Below are positions 9,880 to 17,286 of a DNA stretch of 64,000 nucleotides, piece after piece (the first letter of the stretch is position 1; each line of letters opens with the position of its first letter). The translations under genes and the position numbers were made by a program. Where the stretch lies: assembly GCA_949286705.1 (NCBI GenBank), contig CASEDF010000005.1:62001-126000 (forward strand). Reading direction: 5' to 3'. The notes under the pieces are model-generated. The model was not told the DNA's origin, searched no databases, and saw only the letters and a program-made list of their open reading frames with translations. This DNA is from an uncultured bacterium. GTDB lineage: Bacteria; Cyanobacteriota; Vampirovibrionia; Gastranaerophilales; Gastranaerophilaceae.

Positions 9880-10513
9880 AGAATGGGATGCATCCGGCTG
9901 GGTTGTCGATGTACACGACAAATCTCAGGTGCAAAAGGTTATGATATGTCTTACGGTGACTGATGACGTTGTTCAACAGGCAAGGGAAAATGGTTGTGAT
10001 ATGATAGTTTCGCATCATCCGTTGTTTTTTGTGCCTTTTGAGTATAAAGATATTAATATTTATTGCGCGCACACAAATCTTGACCGCGTACAGGGCGGTA
10101 CAACCGATGAGCTTATTAAAATGCTGGAATTGAGTGATTATATTACGTCTGAACAGCATTCATTTGTCAGATATGTGGAATGCCCTTTGACAGTGAGAAA
10201 TTTCACGGAGAATTTATGCAGAATGTCCCAAAATGTTCGTGTGGTAAATAATAAAAATGTTTCAGATATTAAAAAAATAGCCTTTTGTGCGGGAAGCGGA
10301 TCTGAATTTATTGAAGATGCCGTGAAAAACGGTGCGGATGCTTTTGTAACCGGAGATGTCAAATTCCATACGGCTGTAGAATGTCCGATTGTTTTATTCG
10401 ATATGGGACATTTTGAAAGTGAAATTCCTGTGTTGAACGTGTTTTTAAAGTTATTGCGTTATGAAGTCCGGATAGTTTTTGCAAAAGAAAAAAGCCCGTT
10501 TAAGTCGGTTTAA
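9821..10513 (+). CDS. NIF3/YbgI-family dinuclear metal-centre protein
   Basis: A 230-aa member of the NIF3 family (often annotated as GTP cyclohydrolase I type 2 homologue). Conserved metal-binding motifs are SHHPLFF, AHTNLDRVQGG and, near the C-end, TGDVKFHTA and DMGHFESE. The biochemical role of the family is unsettled. The ATG at 9821 has GAGGTAATTT upstream and lies 59 nt inside the 3' end of coaBC in another frame, so translation of the two is probably coupled. It is slightly shorter than the usual single-domain form of about 250 aa. Confidence 0.9.
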   Translation: MDKNVLTDKIENFAPLNLAEEWDASGWVVDVHDKSQVQKVMICLTVTDDVVQQARENGCDMIVSHHPLFFVPFEYKDINIYCAHTNLDRVQGGTTDELIKMLELSDYITSEQHSFVRYVECPLTVRNFTENLCRMSQNVRVVNNKNVSDIKKIAFCAGSGSEFIEDAVKNGADAFVTGDVKFHTAVECPIVLFDMGHFESEIPVLNVFLKLLRYEVRIVFAKEKSPFKSV

Positions 10514-10517
10514 AATA

Positions 10518-10545
10518 TTGACAACCAAGTTTTAGCAGATAAAAT
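10518..10545 (+). promoter_or_regulatory. Promoter of tRNA-Gln
   Basis: Consensus TTGACA (10518-10523), a 16-nt spacer and TAAAAT (10540-10545), ending 17 nt before the mature tRNA 5' end. Confidence 0.8.
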
Positions 10546-10562
10546 AAAAATTGTGACCATAT

Positions 10563-10634
10563 TGGGGCGTCGCCAAGTGGTAAGGCAGCTGGTTTTGGTC
10601 CAGCCATCCGGAGGTTCGAATCCTTCCGCCCCAG
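10563..10634 (+). tRNA. tRNA-Gln (anticodon TTG)
   Basis: A 72-nt cloverleaf. The acceptor TGGGGCG pairs with CGCCCCA, with discriminator G. The D stem is GCC/GGC, the anticodon stem GCTGG/CCAGC around loop TTTTGGT (anticodon TTG at 10595-10597), and the T arm GGAGG-TTCGAAT-CCTTC. CCA is not encoded. A promoter and a terminator bracket it, so it is a single-gene transcript. Confidence 0.97.
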
Positions 10635-10639
10635 AATTT

Positions 10640-10662
10640 AAAAGCCCTTAATGGGCTTTTTT
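10640..10662 (+). terminator. Terminator after tRNA-Gln
   Basis: The stem AAAGCCC / GGGCTTT with a short loop runs directly into T residues, a few nt after the tRNA 3' end. Confidence 0.88.
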
Positions 10663-10710
10663 GCTGAAATATGTGATTTAAAAAATAAGTTTTTAATTTT
10701 TATACTGTAC

Positions 10711-10934
10711 TTTTTTGTCCAGTTTGATTTGTACGGATAGATAGATTATTTTGGTAAAGTTGGCTTTGTGTGGGCATTTCGGGGTCGGAAAAATTAAATT
10801 TACCAAAATAATCAAACTGGAAAACTGGACTTTTTTCGGACTGTACGGATAGATTGAGATTTGCAGAATTTCAGTGAAATACGCACCGTTTTTGAGTTGT
10901 ACGGATAATTTGATTATTTCGGAATAGTCCAGTT
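10711..10934 (+). repeat. Unassigned repeat region with TGTACGGATA copies and a split inverted repeat
   Basis: The gene-free 350 nt between tRNA-Gln and the GNAT gene hold three copies of TGTACGGATA (10730, 10842, 10899). A 15-bp perfect inverted repeat GATTATTTTGGTAAA lies at 10744-10758, with its partner at 10799-10813. The partner arm continues without a break into AAACTGG. On the left side the matching CCAGTTTGATT is separated from the rest by the segment carrying one TGTACGGATA. GTCCAGT-type words occur at 10717, 10824 (reverse) and 10927. No reading frame is convincing. It may be a structured RNA, a protein-binding array or a small mobile element. Confidence 0.6.
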
Positions 10935-11011
10935 CCGCAAATTTTCAGAAAAATATCATAAGGTTTAAGAATTTTGAACAAGGTCGGAAGTTTTTTCTTA
11001 AGGTTGGAAAC

Positions 11012-11458
11012 TTATAAAATTTTTTTTAAATAAATCATATCTACCAACTGTTTTCCATTTTCAAAAATTGGATGTGTGTAGTTATCAATAAAAAAGTTTT
11101 TTAGTTTGTGAGTTTCTTGAAAACCATGTTTTTTATAGAAATTCAATGTTTTGTTATTTTCTCCGGTTCCAAGGATTAAATATTTAAACTTTGTTTTATA
11201 TTTATTACATACAAAATTAATCAATGCCGTGGCATAGCCTTTATTTTGATACTGTGGATAGGTTGCAAGATTTTTTATTTCAATAGTTTCATTATCTATT
11301 TCTACTACGGTACAAACAGAGGTTAATACATTATTCTCATATAATGCATAAAGGATAGATTGCTCAAGATATTTATTAATCATTTTTTTATCTTCATCGC
11401 CAATTAATAGAATATCCATATAATCCGTTTTATTTATAGTTATTTCTTTAATTTTCAT
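11012..11458 (-). CDS. GNAT-family N-acetyltransferase
   Basis: A 148-aa protein with the GNAT acetyl-CoA-binding motif: LATYPQYQNKGYATALI (residues about 69-85, matching the Q/RxxGxG/A loop), then the strand FKYLILGTGENNKTLNFYKKHGF typical of motif B. The substrate is unknown. No Shine-Dalgarno precedes the ATG; a TATATT box ends 6 nt upstream, so translation may be leaderless. It lies alone next to the repeat region after tRNA-Gln. Confidence 0.85.
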   Translation of the reverse strand: MKIKEITINKTDYMDILLIGDEDKKMINKYLEQSILYALYENNVLTSVCTVVEIDNETIEIKNLATYPQYQNKGYATALINFVCNKYKTKFKYLILGTGENNKTLNFYKKHGFQETHKLKNFFIDNYTHPIFENGKQLVDMIYLKKIL

Positions 11459-11592
11459 AAGTTAAATATATCATAATTGATACAAAACCGACACAAAGCT
11501 CGAAACCTCTAATTAGAATCAGTATAAATTAATGCAGATATTGAGAAAAAGTTATAAGTGAAATTGAGAAGAACTTATGTTTTATATTGCCG

Positions 11593-11632
11593 AAAAAATC
11601 AAACCACGTGGAACAAGAAATCAAACCATGTG
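11593..11632 (-). terminator. Probable terminator of the GH13-like gene
   Basis: On the minus strand CACATGG pairs with CCACGTG (one G-T pair), followed by GTTTGATTTTTT. Each arm is followed by the same GTTTGATTT, so the hairpin lies inside a short direct repeat. Confidence 0.5.
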
Positions 11633-11638
11633 TTTTTT

Positions 11639-13051
11639 TTACATATACATTGCATTACTGAATATCTGATAAATCTTTTGCGTATAATTTCTTGCATCGT
11701 TGTCGAGCCTAAAAACTCCGTCCAAATGCCGTTCGCATTCAGTCCAGGCGTCGGATCCTTTCATTTGGATTGTATGTTCCATAACCTGATGCGTATTGAT
11801 ATAAGGCGATAATGGCAGTATATCATTTATTTGCATAAATGACGGGAGTTTGTCTTTCGGGTTATCATAGCCGAAAAGACATGAATTAAGCCGCACTAAA
11901 CGTTCTTCAAAGTTTTTTTCTCCGTAGTCATTGTCGTTGGAAACTTCCGGTCCCGCAGCATAATTATGTCGTCCGGCTTGTTTCCTTGATTCGTGTTTGA
12001 CATGTTCAATATTTATGGAATCACCCCAGTGTGTTCCGGCAGTAAAGCCCATTCCTTGATATACCGGATTATCACTGCATTTTTCTCCTATAAATGCGAG
12101 ATTAGTGCGTCCGGTTTGTTCTCTTATTTTGTATAAAATGTATGCCATTTGTTTTTTATTCGGGACATCACCTATACCGCAATAGCCGTTCATATCAATA
12201 ATATGTTTTGCACTGTCAAAATATATTGCGTCAAATCCGAGTTCAATAGCCCAAACGCAGGCATCTATATAGGCTTTTTCGTGTTTTTGCCAGGAAAAAT
12301 CTTCTCCTCTTACTCTTAGTTGACCTGAAGAAATCGGCATTCTTATACCTGTTTTGAATCCCAGAAGGTGTGCGAGATCGTTAAAAGCTTTTACCTGTTC
12401 GTCATCTCCCATTCTGTAATCCAAACCGCGAGCAGTGAGGTTCTTGCTAATGCCGTCATGTAAATTAACATGATAAAGAGTTTCGTCATGTGTTGTTCCA
12501 TCGCCGTAAAATGACGGATAAAGCTGCGAAAGAATTATACAGTTTGCAATATTGTCTGATGAAGGCGGAATCATTGTCATAAGTTTCATTGTATTTAAAA
12601 GTCCGTCTGAAATTTTCCCGTTGTCGTATTTCGCAATTAAACGAGGATTAATTTCAATGTAATTTGCATATCGCCCCCACGTGTCGCCTCCGATATCAGG
12701 TGACGGGATGTAATCGGGTATTCTTTTTTTACCTGTAATGGTCATTATGGAATTTATGGTATCTTGGGGTGATCTTTTTAAAATCTCATTCGGGTATGCG
12801 TTTATCCATTTTTTATGCCCGTATTCATAGATGTGATTATCAGTCCAATTGTCGTGTTTTGGTATATTTTGTCGGCTTGTAATCCAATACAATTTTTTAA
12901 CGGGCTGATTATCTCCATAATAACCCGTAAATGGAATATATCCGTAGAAATTATGTCTGTTTGCGGTTTGCAAAACAGCCGTTTGATTAAGTTTTGTTTT
13001 TTTAGGTGTATATATTTGCGAATAAAGTCCGGTTATTGGAAGTATTTTCAT
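11639..13051 (-). CDS. Divergent GH13-like alpha-amylase-superfamily protein
   Basis: A 470-aa protein, cytosolic as far as can be seen (no signal peptide). I read it as a distant glycoside hydrolase family 13 barrel. FDAIYFDSAKHI fits conserved region II and keeps the nucleophile Asp and the KH, but the usual Arg two residues before the Asp is Tyr. AFIGEKCSD could hold the acid Glu, and VSNDNDYG could be the transition-state Asp region. I reject the longer frame to 13270 because it would cross the pgi terminator and overlap pgi. The chosen ATG (MKILPITGLYS) has no clear Shine-Dalgarno. Substrate unknown; it may act on glycogen-like or cell-wall glucans. Confidence 0.6.
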   Translation of the reverse strand: MKILPITGLYSQIYTPKKTKLNQTAVLQTANRHNFYGYIPFTGYYGDNQPVKKLYWITSRQNIPKHDNWTDNHIYEYGHKKWINAYPNEILKRSPQDTINSIMTITGKKRIPDYIPSPDIGGDTWGRYANYIEINPRLIAKYDNGKISDGLLNTMKLMTMIPPSSDNIANCIILSQLYPSFYGDGTTHDETLYHVNLHDGISKNLTARGLDYRMGDDEQVKAFNDLAHLLGFKTGIRMPISSGQLRVRGEDFSWQKHEKAYIDACVWAIELGFDAIYFDSAKHIIDMNGYCGIGDVPNKKQMAYILYKIREQTGRTNLAFIGEKCSDNPVYQGMGFTAGTHWGDSINIEHVKHESRKQAGRHNYAAGPEVSNDNDYGEKNFEERLVRLNSCLFGYDNPKDKLPSFMQINDILPLSPYINTHQVMEHTIQMKGSDAWTECERHLDGVFRLDNDARNYTQKIYQIFSNAMYM

Positions 13052-13084
13052 ATCATAAGTAAAGTCTGTAAAAAATATTTTTGC

Positions 13085-13114
13085 TAAAAAAGCGGGTATT
13101 AAACCCGCTTTTTT
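13085..13114 (-). terminator. Terminator of the NTase-PGI gene
   Basis: The stem AAAGCGGGT / ACCCGCTTT is flanked by A and T runs on both sides, so it can work in both directions. It separates this gene from the GH13-like gene downstream. Confidence 0.9.
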
Positions 13115-13145
13115 ATTAATATTCTTAATAAAATTAATAAAAATG

Positions 13146-15233
13146 TTATTCGGAAATTCTTCCCGGAACAACGACTCCGCCTTTAAGGTTCTTTTTGTAA
13201 TATTCAACATGCGGCTGGAGGACGCTGTCAAGAACTTCGGGGAATTGAATACCCTGCATAATTTTTTCAACGATTTCCTGATAAACAGTTGCGAATGCTC
13301 TCAATTGAGTCATCGCGCCTGCTGCTTCAGGGGTTAAGCCCATTCCTTTTGTTTCAACTGATTCGTTGAAGAATGAGCCCATGCTTTCGTAAGATTTTTT
13401 CAATGCGTCAATGTAGCTTTCTGCATTTTCTCTGCAAACGCCGTGGTCTTTAGGTGTTGTCAGTGCAAATGCAAATTTGTTTGCAGGGTTAAAGTGAGCT
13501 TCTGCACTGTGGTGCATTGCATCAGGAACTTTTGCAACCTGTTTGAGAGTATTTTTAACTGATTCATTCTGCATCTGAGCATGCCAGTAAACAGTATTTT
13601 CGAAGATTGAACCCATATACTGGTGAACTGATGTCAAAATTCCGTTGAGGGTTGCATTTGCCCAGAAAATACCTTCTTTTAAGGCAATATTTTTATCAAG
13701 ATCAGCCGTCAGGGCGCGGGATGAAATTTCCTGAGCTGCTTCAAGCATTTGAACCATATCGGTTTTTGCCATACCTGCATAAGCCAGTGTAAACAAAGCA
13801 TGATCATCAAATGCAGAGAATCTTCCGCCTACATCATCGTGGATATAAAGATCTCCCAGCCAGCCTTTTTCATTTGAAGTTCTTCTTAGCTCGCTTTTTT
13901 CAGCATTGCCGTCAGTTACTGCTATAAAGTGTTTAGAAGCAAGTTCTTCATAGTTTGAATGTCCTTTTGCTTTGTATTCATTTTCAAGCATTGTTTGAAT
14001 TCTTAAAAATCCGTCTTTTGTTTCAAAAGTTGAGCCTGATTTTGAGGCGATAAGATAATTTGATTTTGTAATATCGCCAAGTCTGTACAGGTATCTTTCA
14101 AGACTTGCGGAATCAACGTCCGAATAGAAAAGGATTTTGTCCTGATTTACGTTAAGTCCGTTTATGCTGAGCATGTGTTCAACTGTGTGTTTTGAGCCGC
14201 CGATACCGAGTACGCTTAATTTTTCAGCGCCTGTTTGATTTTTTAATTTTGCGGCGAGTGAATAAATTTCATCAACGCGTTTAATTTGTTCCTGCGGTAA
14301 GTTTACCCAGTTTAGGAATTGTCCTTTTTTGTTCGCGCGTGATGAGAATTCATTTACAAATTCGGATACTTTTGATGAGTATTTGCCGAAATCTATTCCG
14401 GTAAATTCTGCCGATACCCCGAGATTTTGGGATAGAACTGCTGTGTTTTCTGTCATTATGACCTCCTTTTTAAGTTCTTTTATAATTTCTTTTAAATATT
14501 TTTCTTTTTCGTTTATCGGTGATGTTATAAGATTTTCAATATTCTGTTCAAAGTTTTCGGGTAAAATTTTGCAGTTTTCTTTTGCAAATTTAATTAATCG
14601 TTTTTCGCCCGGATGAAGCTGTTTATTCAGTGTAAAAATTACGTCAAAATAGCTTGCCAAAAACGCGGTTATGCGGTGATTAACGCTGTTGACGTCGCCT
14701 CTTTTCACGGCGAGCAGAATTTGATCCGTAAAAGTCGCCGCCATTTTGCCGTATAAAAGCGGAAGATTTTTCGCGATAATATTTTTTGCAAGCTGTTCGG
14801 GATATTCACTGTTAATCCTGTTTTGCAAATTTTTGTACCAGCCGTCCGTATCATATAGGATTTTTGAATTTTTAATATTATAAATAAAGCATGTTGAATA
14901 TCCGACAGAGGCGCCAAAGTTATTCCAGATGCGGTTAACCTGGTCCTCAATCCATTCGGGCGAACGGTACATAATGTCAATACCTTTTCCTGAATCTTTT
15001 AAAATCCATTCATCGCCGTTTTCAAAAAAATTATTATCAATTTCGTATTTTGCAGCAAATTTTTCGGCAATTTTGAATCTTTTTTCAGGATTTATTGAGT
15101 TTTTTACGTAAAAATACAAATCGTAATCCGAAACTTCATCGTCATAACCGCTTGCGGATGACCCTCCGAGCGCTATGGCTTTTATATCTTCGTCGTTTTT
15201 AAATTCATTAACTATTTCGTCTAAGATATTCAT
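13146..15233 (-). CDS. pgi: Nucleotidyltransferase domain fused to glucose-6-phosphate isomerase
   Basis: A 695-aa frame in two parts. Residues 1-259 form a nucleotidyltransferase-like domain with GGSSASG and DYDLYFY, the DxD metal motif of the Pol-beta/aminoglycoside adenylyltransferase fold, plus a helical C-part. Residues 260-695 are glucose-6-phosphate isomerase, with SKSGSTFETK, DDVGGRFSAF and HHSAEAHFNPANK. The PGI half begins with its own Met preceded by a perfect Shine-Dalgarno (AAAAGGAGG, 14470-14462). PGI alone (436 aa, from 14456) is therefore probably made as well as, or instead of, the fusion. The outer ATG has no Shine-Dalgarno but a TATAAT box 8 nt upstream. The NTase substrate is unknown. 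Confidence 0.85.
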   Translation of the reverse strand: MNILDEIVNEFKNDEDIKAIALGGSSASGYDDEVSDYDLYFYVKNSINPEKRFKIAEKFAAKYEIDNNFFENGDEWILKDSGKGIDIMYRSPEWIEDQVNRIWNNFGASVGYSTCFIYNIKNSKILYDTDGWYKNLQNRINSEYPEQLAKNIIAKNLPLLYGKMAATFTDQILLAVKRGDVNSVNHRITAFLASYFDVIFTLNKQLHPGEKRLIKFAKENCKILPENFEQNIENLITSPINEKEKYLKEIIKELKKEVIMTENTAVLSQNLGVSAEFTGIDFGKYSSKVSEFVNEFSSRANKKGQFLNWVNLPQEQIKRVDEIYSLAAKLKNQTGAEKLSVLGIGGSKHTVEHMLSINGLNVNQDKILFYSDVDSASLERYLYRLGDITKSNYLIASKSGSTFETKDGFLRIQTMLENEYKAKGHSNYEELASKHFIAVTDGNAEKSELRRTSNEKGWLGDLYIHDDVGGRFSAFDDHALFTLAYAGMAKTDMVQMLEAAQEISSRALTADLDKNIALKEGIFWANATLNGILTSVHQYMGSIFENTVYWHAQMQNESVKNTLKQVAKVPDAMHHSAEAHFNPANKFAFALTTPKDHGVCRENAESYIDALKKSYESMGSFFNESVETKGMGLTPEAAGAMTQLRAFATVYQEIVEKIMQGIQFPEVLDSVLQPHVEYYKKNLKGGVVVPGRISE
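14454..14470 (-). promoter_or_regulatory. Internal ribosome binding site and start codon for stand-alone PGI
   Basis: AAAAGGAGG, then 5 nt, then ATG (14456-14454), inside the open fusion frame. No stop codon separates it from the upstream nucleotidyltransferase frame. Confidence 0.75.
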
Positions 15234-15281
15234 ATAAAAATATTATACTAAAAAAATATCCAAAGATATTTATGTTTATAG

Positions 15282-15308
15282 TATAATTTTTAACAGGATA
15301 GACTGTTA
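15282..15308 (+). promoter_or_regulatory. -10 box and 5' stem-loop of the NifU-like gene
   Basis: TATAAT at 15282-15287, then the perfect stem TAACAG / CTGTTA (15291-15296, 15303-15308) at about the transcript start. Such a 5' hairpin could stabilise the mRNA. The opposite-facing -10 box of the NTase-PGI gene is at 15242-15247, so the promoters are divergent. Confidence 0.55.
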
Positions 15309-15325
15309 ATGAAAAAGGAGGCCAA

Positions 15326-16027
15326 ATGGGCAAAATAGAAATTACACACGAAATTGAAAATCAATGCTGTGTATGCCGCGGAGTTAAAGGCGTACCGGCA
15401 CCAATCCCTCAAGAAGGCGAATGGACAAAATGTAAAGAAATCAAAGACATATCAGGTCTTACACACGGCTGCGGATGCTGCGCACCTCAGCAGGGTACCT
15501 GTAAATTAACACTTAACGTTAAAGAAGGTGTTATTCAGGAAGCTCTTGTTGAAACTATCGGATGCTCCGGCATGACTCACTCTGCTGCTATGGCAGGTGA
15601 AATACTTCCGGGCAAAACAATTCTTGAAGCTTTGAATACTGACCTTGTTTGCGACGCTATTAACGTTGCAATGAGAGAATTATTCCTGCAAATCGTATAC
15701 GGCAGAACTCAATCAGCATTTTCTGAAAACGGTCTTCCCGTAGGTGCAGGACTTGAAGATTTGGGCAAAGGACTTTGCTCAATGGTTGGTACTATTCATT
15801 CAACTAAACAAAAAGGCGTTAGATATCTTTCATTGACTGAAGGTTATATCCTGAAAATGGGTCTTGATAAAAATAACGAAGTTATCGGTTATCAATTCGT
15901 TAACCTCGGCAAAGTTATGGACGCTATTAAAAAAGGCGTTGATCCTAAAGAAGCCTATGAAAAGAATATCGGTACTTATGGCAGATTTGCTGATGCCGTA
16001 AAATATATCGATCCTCGTCAAGAGTAA
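15326..16027 (+). CDS. NifU-like iron-sulfur scaffold-type protein
   Basis: A 233-aa Cys-rich protein. The N-terminal third has CCVCRG and HGCGCCAPQQGTC. The middle resembles the IscU/NifU fold (IGCSGMTHSAAMAGEILPGK, then LNTDLVCDAINVAMRE). The start has AAAAAGGAGG. It precedes the GGGtGRT gene at 16135, and from memory these two families often occur side by side in anaerobes. The role is likely Fe-S or metal related but not established; the extra N-terminal cysteines set it apart from housekeeping IscU. Confidence 0.7.
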   Translation: MGKIEITHEIENQCCVCRGVKGVPAPIPQEGEWTKCKEIKDISGLTHGCGCCAPQQGTCKLTLNVKEGVIQEALVETIGCSGMTHSAAMAGEILPGKTILEALNTDLVCDAINVAMRELFLQIVYGRTQSAFSENGLPVGAGLEDLGKGLCSMVGTIHSTKQKGVRYLSLTEGYILKMGLDKNNEVIGYQFVNLGKVMDAIKKGVDPKEAYEKNIGTYGRFADAVKYIDPRQE

Positions 16028-16028
16028 T

Positions 16029-16102
16029 CCCGCCTCGCCCCTTGCGGGAGAGGGAAGAATTTCAACACGAGGTACGAGTGTTAGAAATTCGGGTGAGGGG
16101 TA
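16029..16102 (+). repeat. REP-like palindromic element, copy 1
   Basis: Begins 2 nt after the NifU-like stop. It has nested inverted repeats: GAATTTC/GAAATTC and AACAC/GTGTT around a GAGGTACGAG core, with outer arms CCTCGCCCC and GGTGAGGGG. A nearly identical copy lies at 40208-40277, also between two genes of an operon. Confidence 0.85.
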
Positions 16103-16134
16103 ATAAATGTAGTTAATTATGAGGAATAAAATAT

Positions 16135-17136
16135 ATGACAGTTAAATTTGAAGGACAAGACAGACGCGAAGCTACTTTGAAAAAAGTTTTGCCCGAATAC
16201 GGGTTCAAATCTTTGGAAGAAGCCCGCGATTTATGTTTATCTAAAGGCATCGACGTTGATGCTATTGTAAAAGGCATTCAGCCTATCGCATTTGATAACG
16301 CTTCCTGGGCATATACTCTGGGCTGCGCTATCGCTATTAAAAAAGGTATTAAAACTGCTGCAGAAGCTGCAGAAGCAATCGGTTTGGGTCTGCAGGCATT
16401 TGCAGTGCCCGGTTCTGTTGGTGACAGCAGAAAAGTCGGTATAGGACACGGCAATCTGGCCGCTATGCTTTTAAGAGAAGAAACAAAATGTTTCTGCTTC
16501 TTGGCAGGTCACGAATCTTTTGCCGCTGCTGAAGGTGCTATCGGTATTGCAAGAAACGCTAATAAAGTCAGAAAAGAACCTTTAAGAGTTATTTTGAACG
16601 GTCTTGGTAAAGACGCTGCTTATATTATTGCAAGAATTAACGGCTTTACTGCTGTTGAAACCGAATATGATTATAAAACAGGCGAACTTAAAGTTAAAAA
16701 AGAAATTCCGTTCTCAGACGGCGAAAGAGCTAAAGTTAAATGCTACGGCGCTGATGACGTTAACGAAGGTGTTGCAATCATGATTAAAGAGGGAGTTGAT
16801 GTTTCTATTACAGGTAACTCAACTAACCCGACACGTTTCCAACACCCGGTTGCAGGTACTTACAAAAAATGGTGCTGGGAAAACGGAAGAAAATATTTCT
16901 CAGTAGCATCAGGCGGCGGCACAGGCCGTACACTTCACCCTGATAACGTTGCGGCAGGTCCTGCTTCTTACGGTATGACTGATACTATGGGAAGAATGCA
17001 CGGTGATGCTCAGTTTGCAGGTTCATCTTCTGTTCCTGCTCACGTTGAAATGATGGGCGTTATCGGTATGGGGAACAACCCGATGGTAGGCGCTACGGTT
17101 GCTGTTGCCGTTGCCGTTGAAAAAGCTATGGCATAA
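16135..17136 (+). CDS. GGGtGRT protein (conserved, function unknown)
   Basis: A 333-aa protein carrying the naming motif SGGGTGRTLHPDN near residues 260-272. Other conserved-looking Gly/His stretches are KVGIGHGNLAAMLL, AGHESFAAAEGAIG and AQFAGSSSVPAHVEM. There is no signal peptide or clear membrane segment; the C-end is Ala/Val-rich. It forms a unit with the NifU-like gene 107 nt upstream, with the REP-like element between. Codon use is even and GC-richer than its neighbours, as for a highly expressed gene. Biochemical function is unknown to me. Confidence 0.8.
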   Translation: MTVKFEGQDRREATLKKVLPEYGFKSLEEARDLCLSKGIDVDAIVKGIQPIAFDNASWAYTLGCAIAIKKGIKTAAEAAEAIGLGLQAFAVPGSVGDSRKVGIGHGNLAAMLLREETKCFCFLAGHESFAAAEGAIGIARNANKVRKEPLRVILNGLGKDAAYIIARINGFTAVETEYDYKTGELKVKKEIPFSDGERAKVKCYGADDVNEGVAIMIKEGVDVSITGNSTNPTRFQHPVAGTYKKWCWENGRKYFSVASGGGTGRTLHPDNVAAGPASYGMTDTMGRMHGDAQFAGSSSVPAHVEMMGVIGMGNNPMVGATVAVAVAVEKAMA

Positions 17137-17153
17137 GCCCGTTTGTAAATAAA

Positions 17154-17188
17154 AAGAAAAAGCAGGTTCAAATACCTGCTTTTTCTTG
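17154..17188 (+). terminator. Terminator after the GGGtGRT gene
   Basis: A perfect stem AAGAAAAAGCAGGT / ACCTGCTTTTTCTT with a 6-nt loop. Confidence 0.9.
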
Positions 17189-17238
17189 TCAAAAATAAAA
17201 GAATATGCTATAATTATTCTAAAAGAAGGAGAACAGCT

Positions 17239-17286
17239 ATGGAAAACAAAGAAATTTTGCAAAACGGGGGGGGGCGTGTCTCCTAA
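17239..17286 (+). other. G-run frameshift site A: 15-codon leader frame of a pseudopilin gene
   Basis: ATG 17239 has the Shine-Dalgarno AGAAGGAG and a TATAAT box further upstream. The frame reads MENKEILQNGGGRVS and stops at TAA 17284. Nine G (17266-17274) fill codons 10-12. The pilin frame is -1 relative to this start and is open from the G-run onward (GGGACLLSRYNKDF...). One extra G, or a -1 slip, joins the two. Confidence 0.75.

Noticed and set aside
9599-10159. Minus-strand 186-codon frame over coaBC/NIF3
   Set aside because: It runs antisense to two well-identified overlapping genes and has no family features or ribosome binding site.
10711-10934. CRISPR array
   Set aside because: Three 10-bp words at uneven spacing are too short and irregular, and no cas genes are present. 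No CRISPR array was seen elsewhere.
10563-11458. Integrated mobile island at tRNA-Gln
   Set aside because: No duplicated tRNA 3' end, integrase or phage gene was found; only short repeats and one acetyltransferase follow.
13052-13270. N-terminal extension of the GH13-like protein to 13270
   Set aside because: It would cross the strong pgi terminator at 13085-13114 and overlap the end of pgi.
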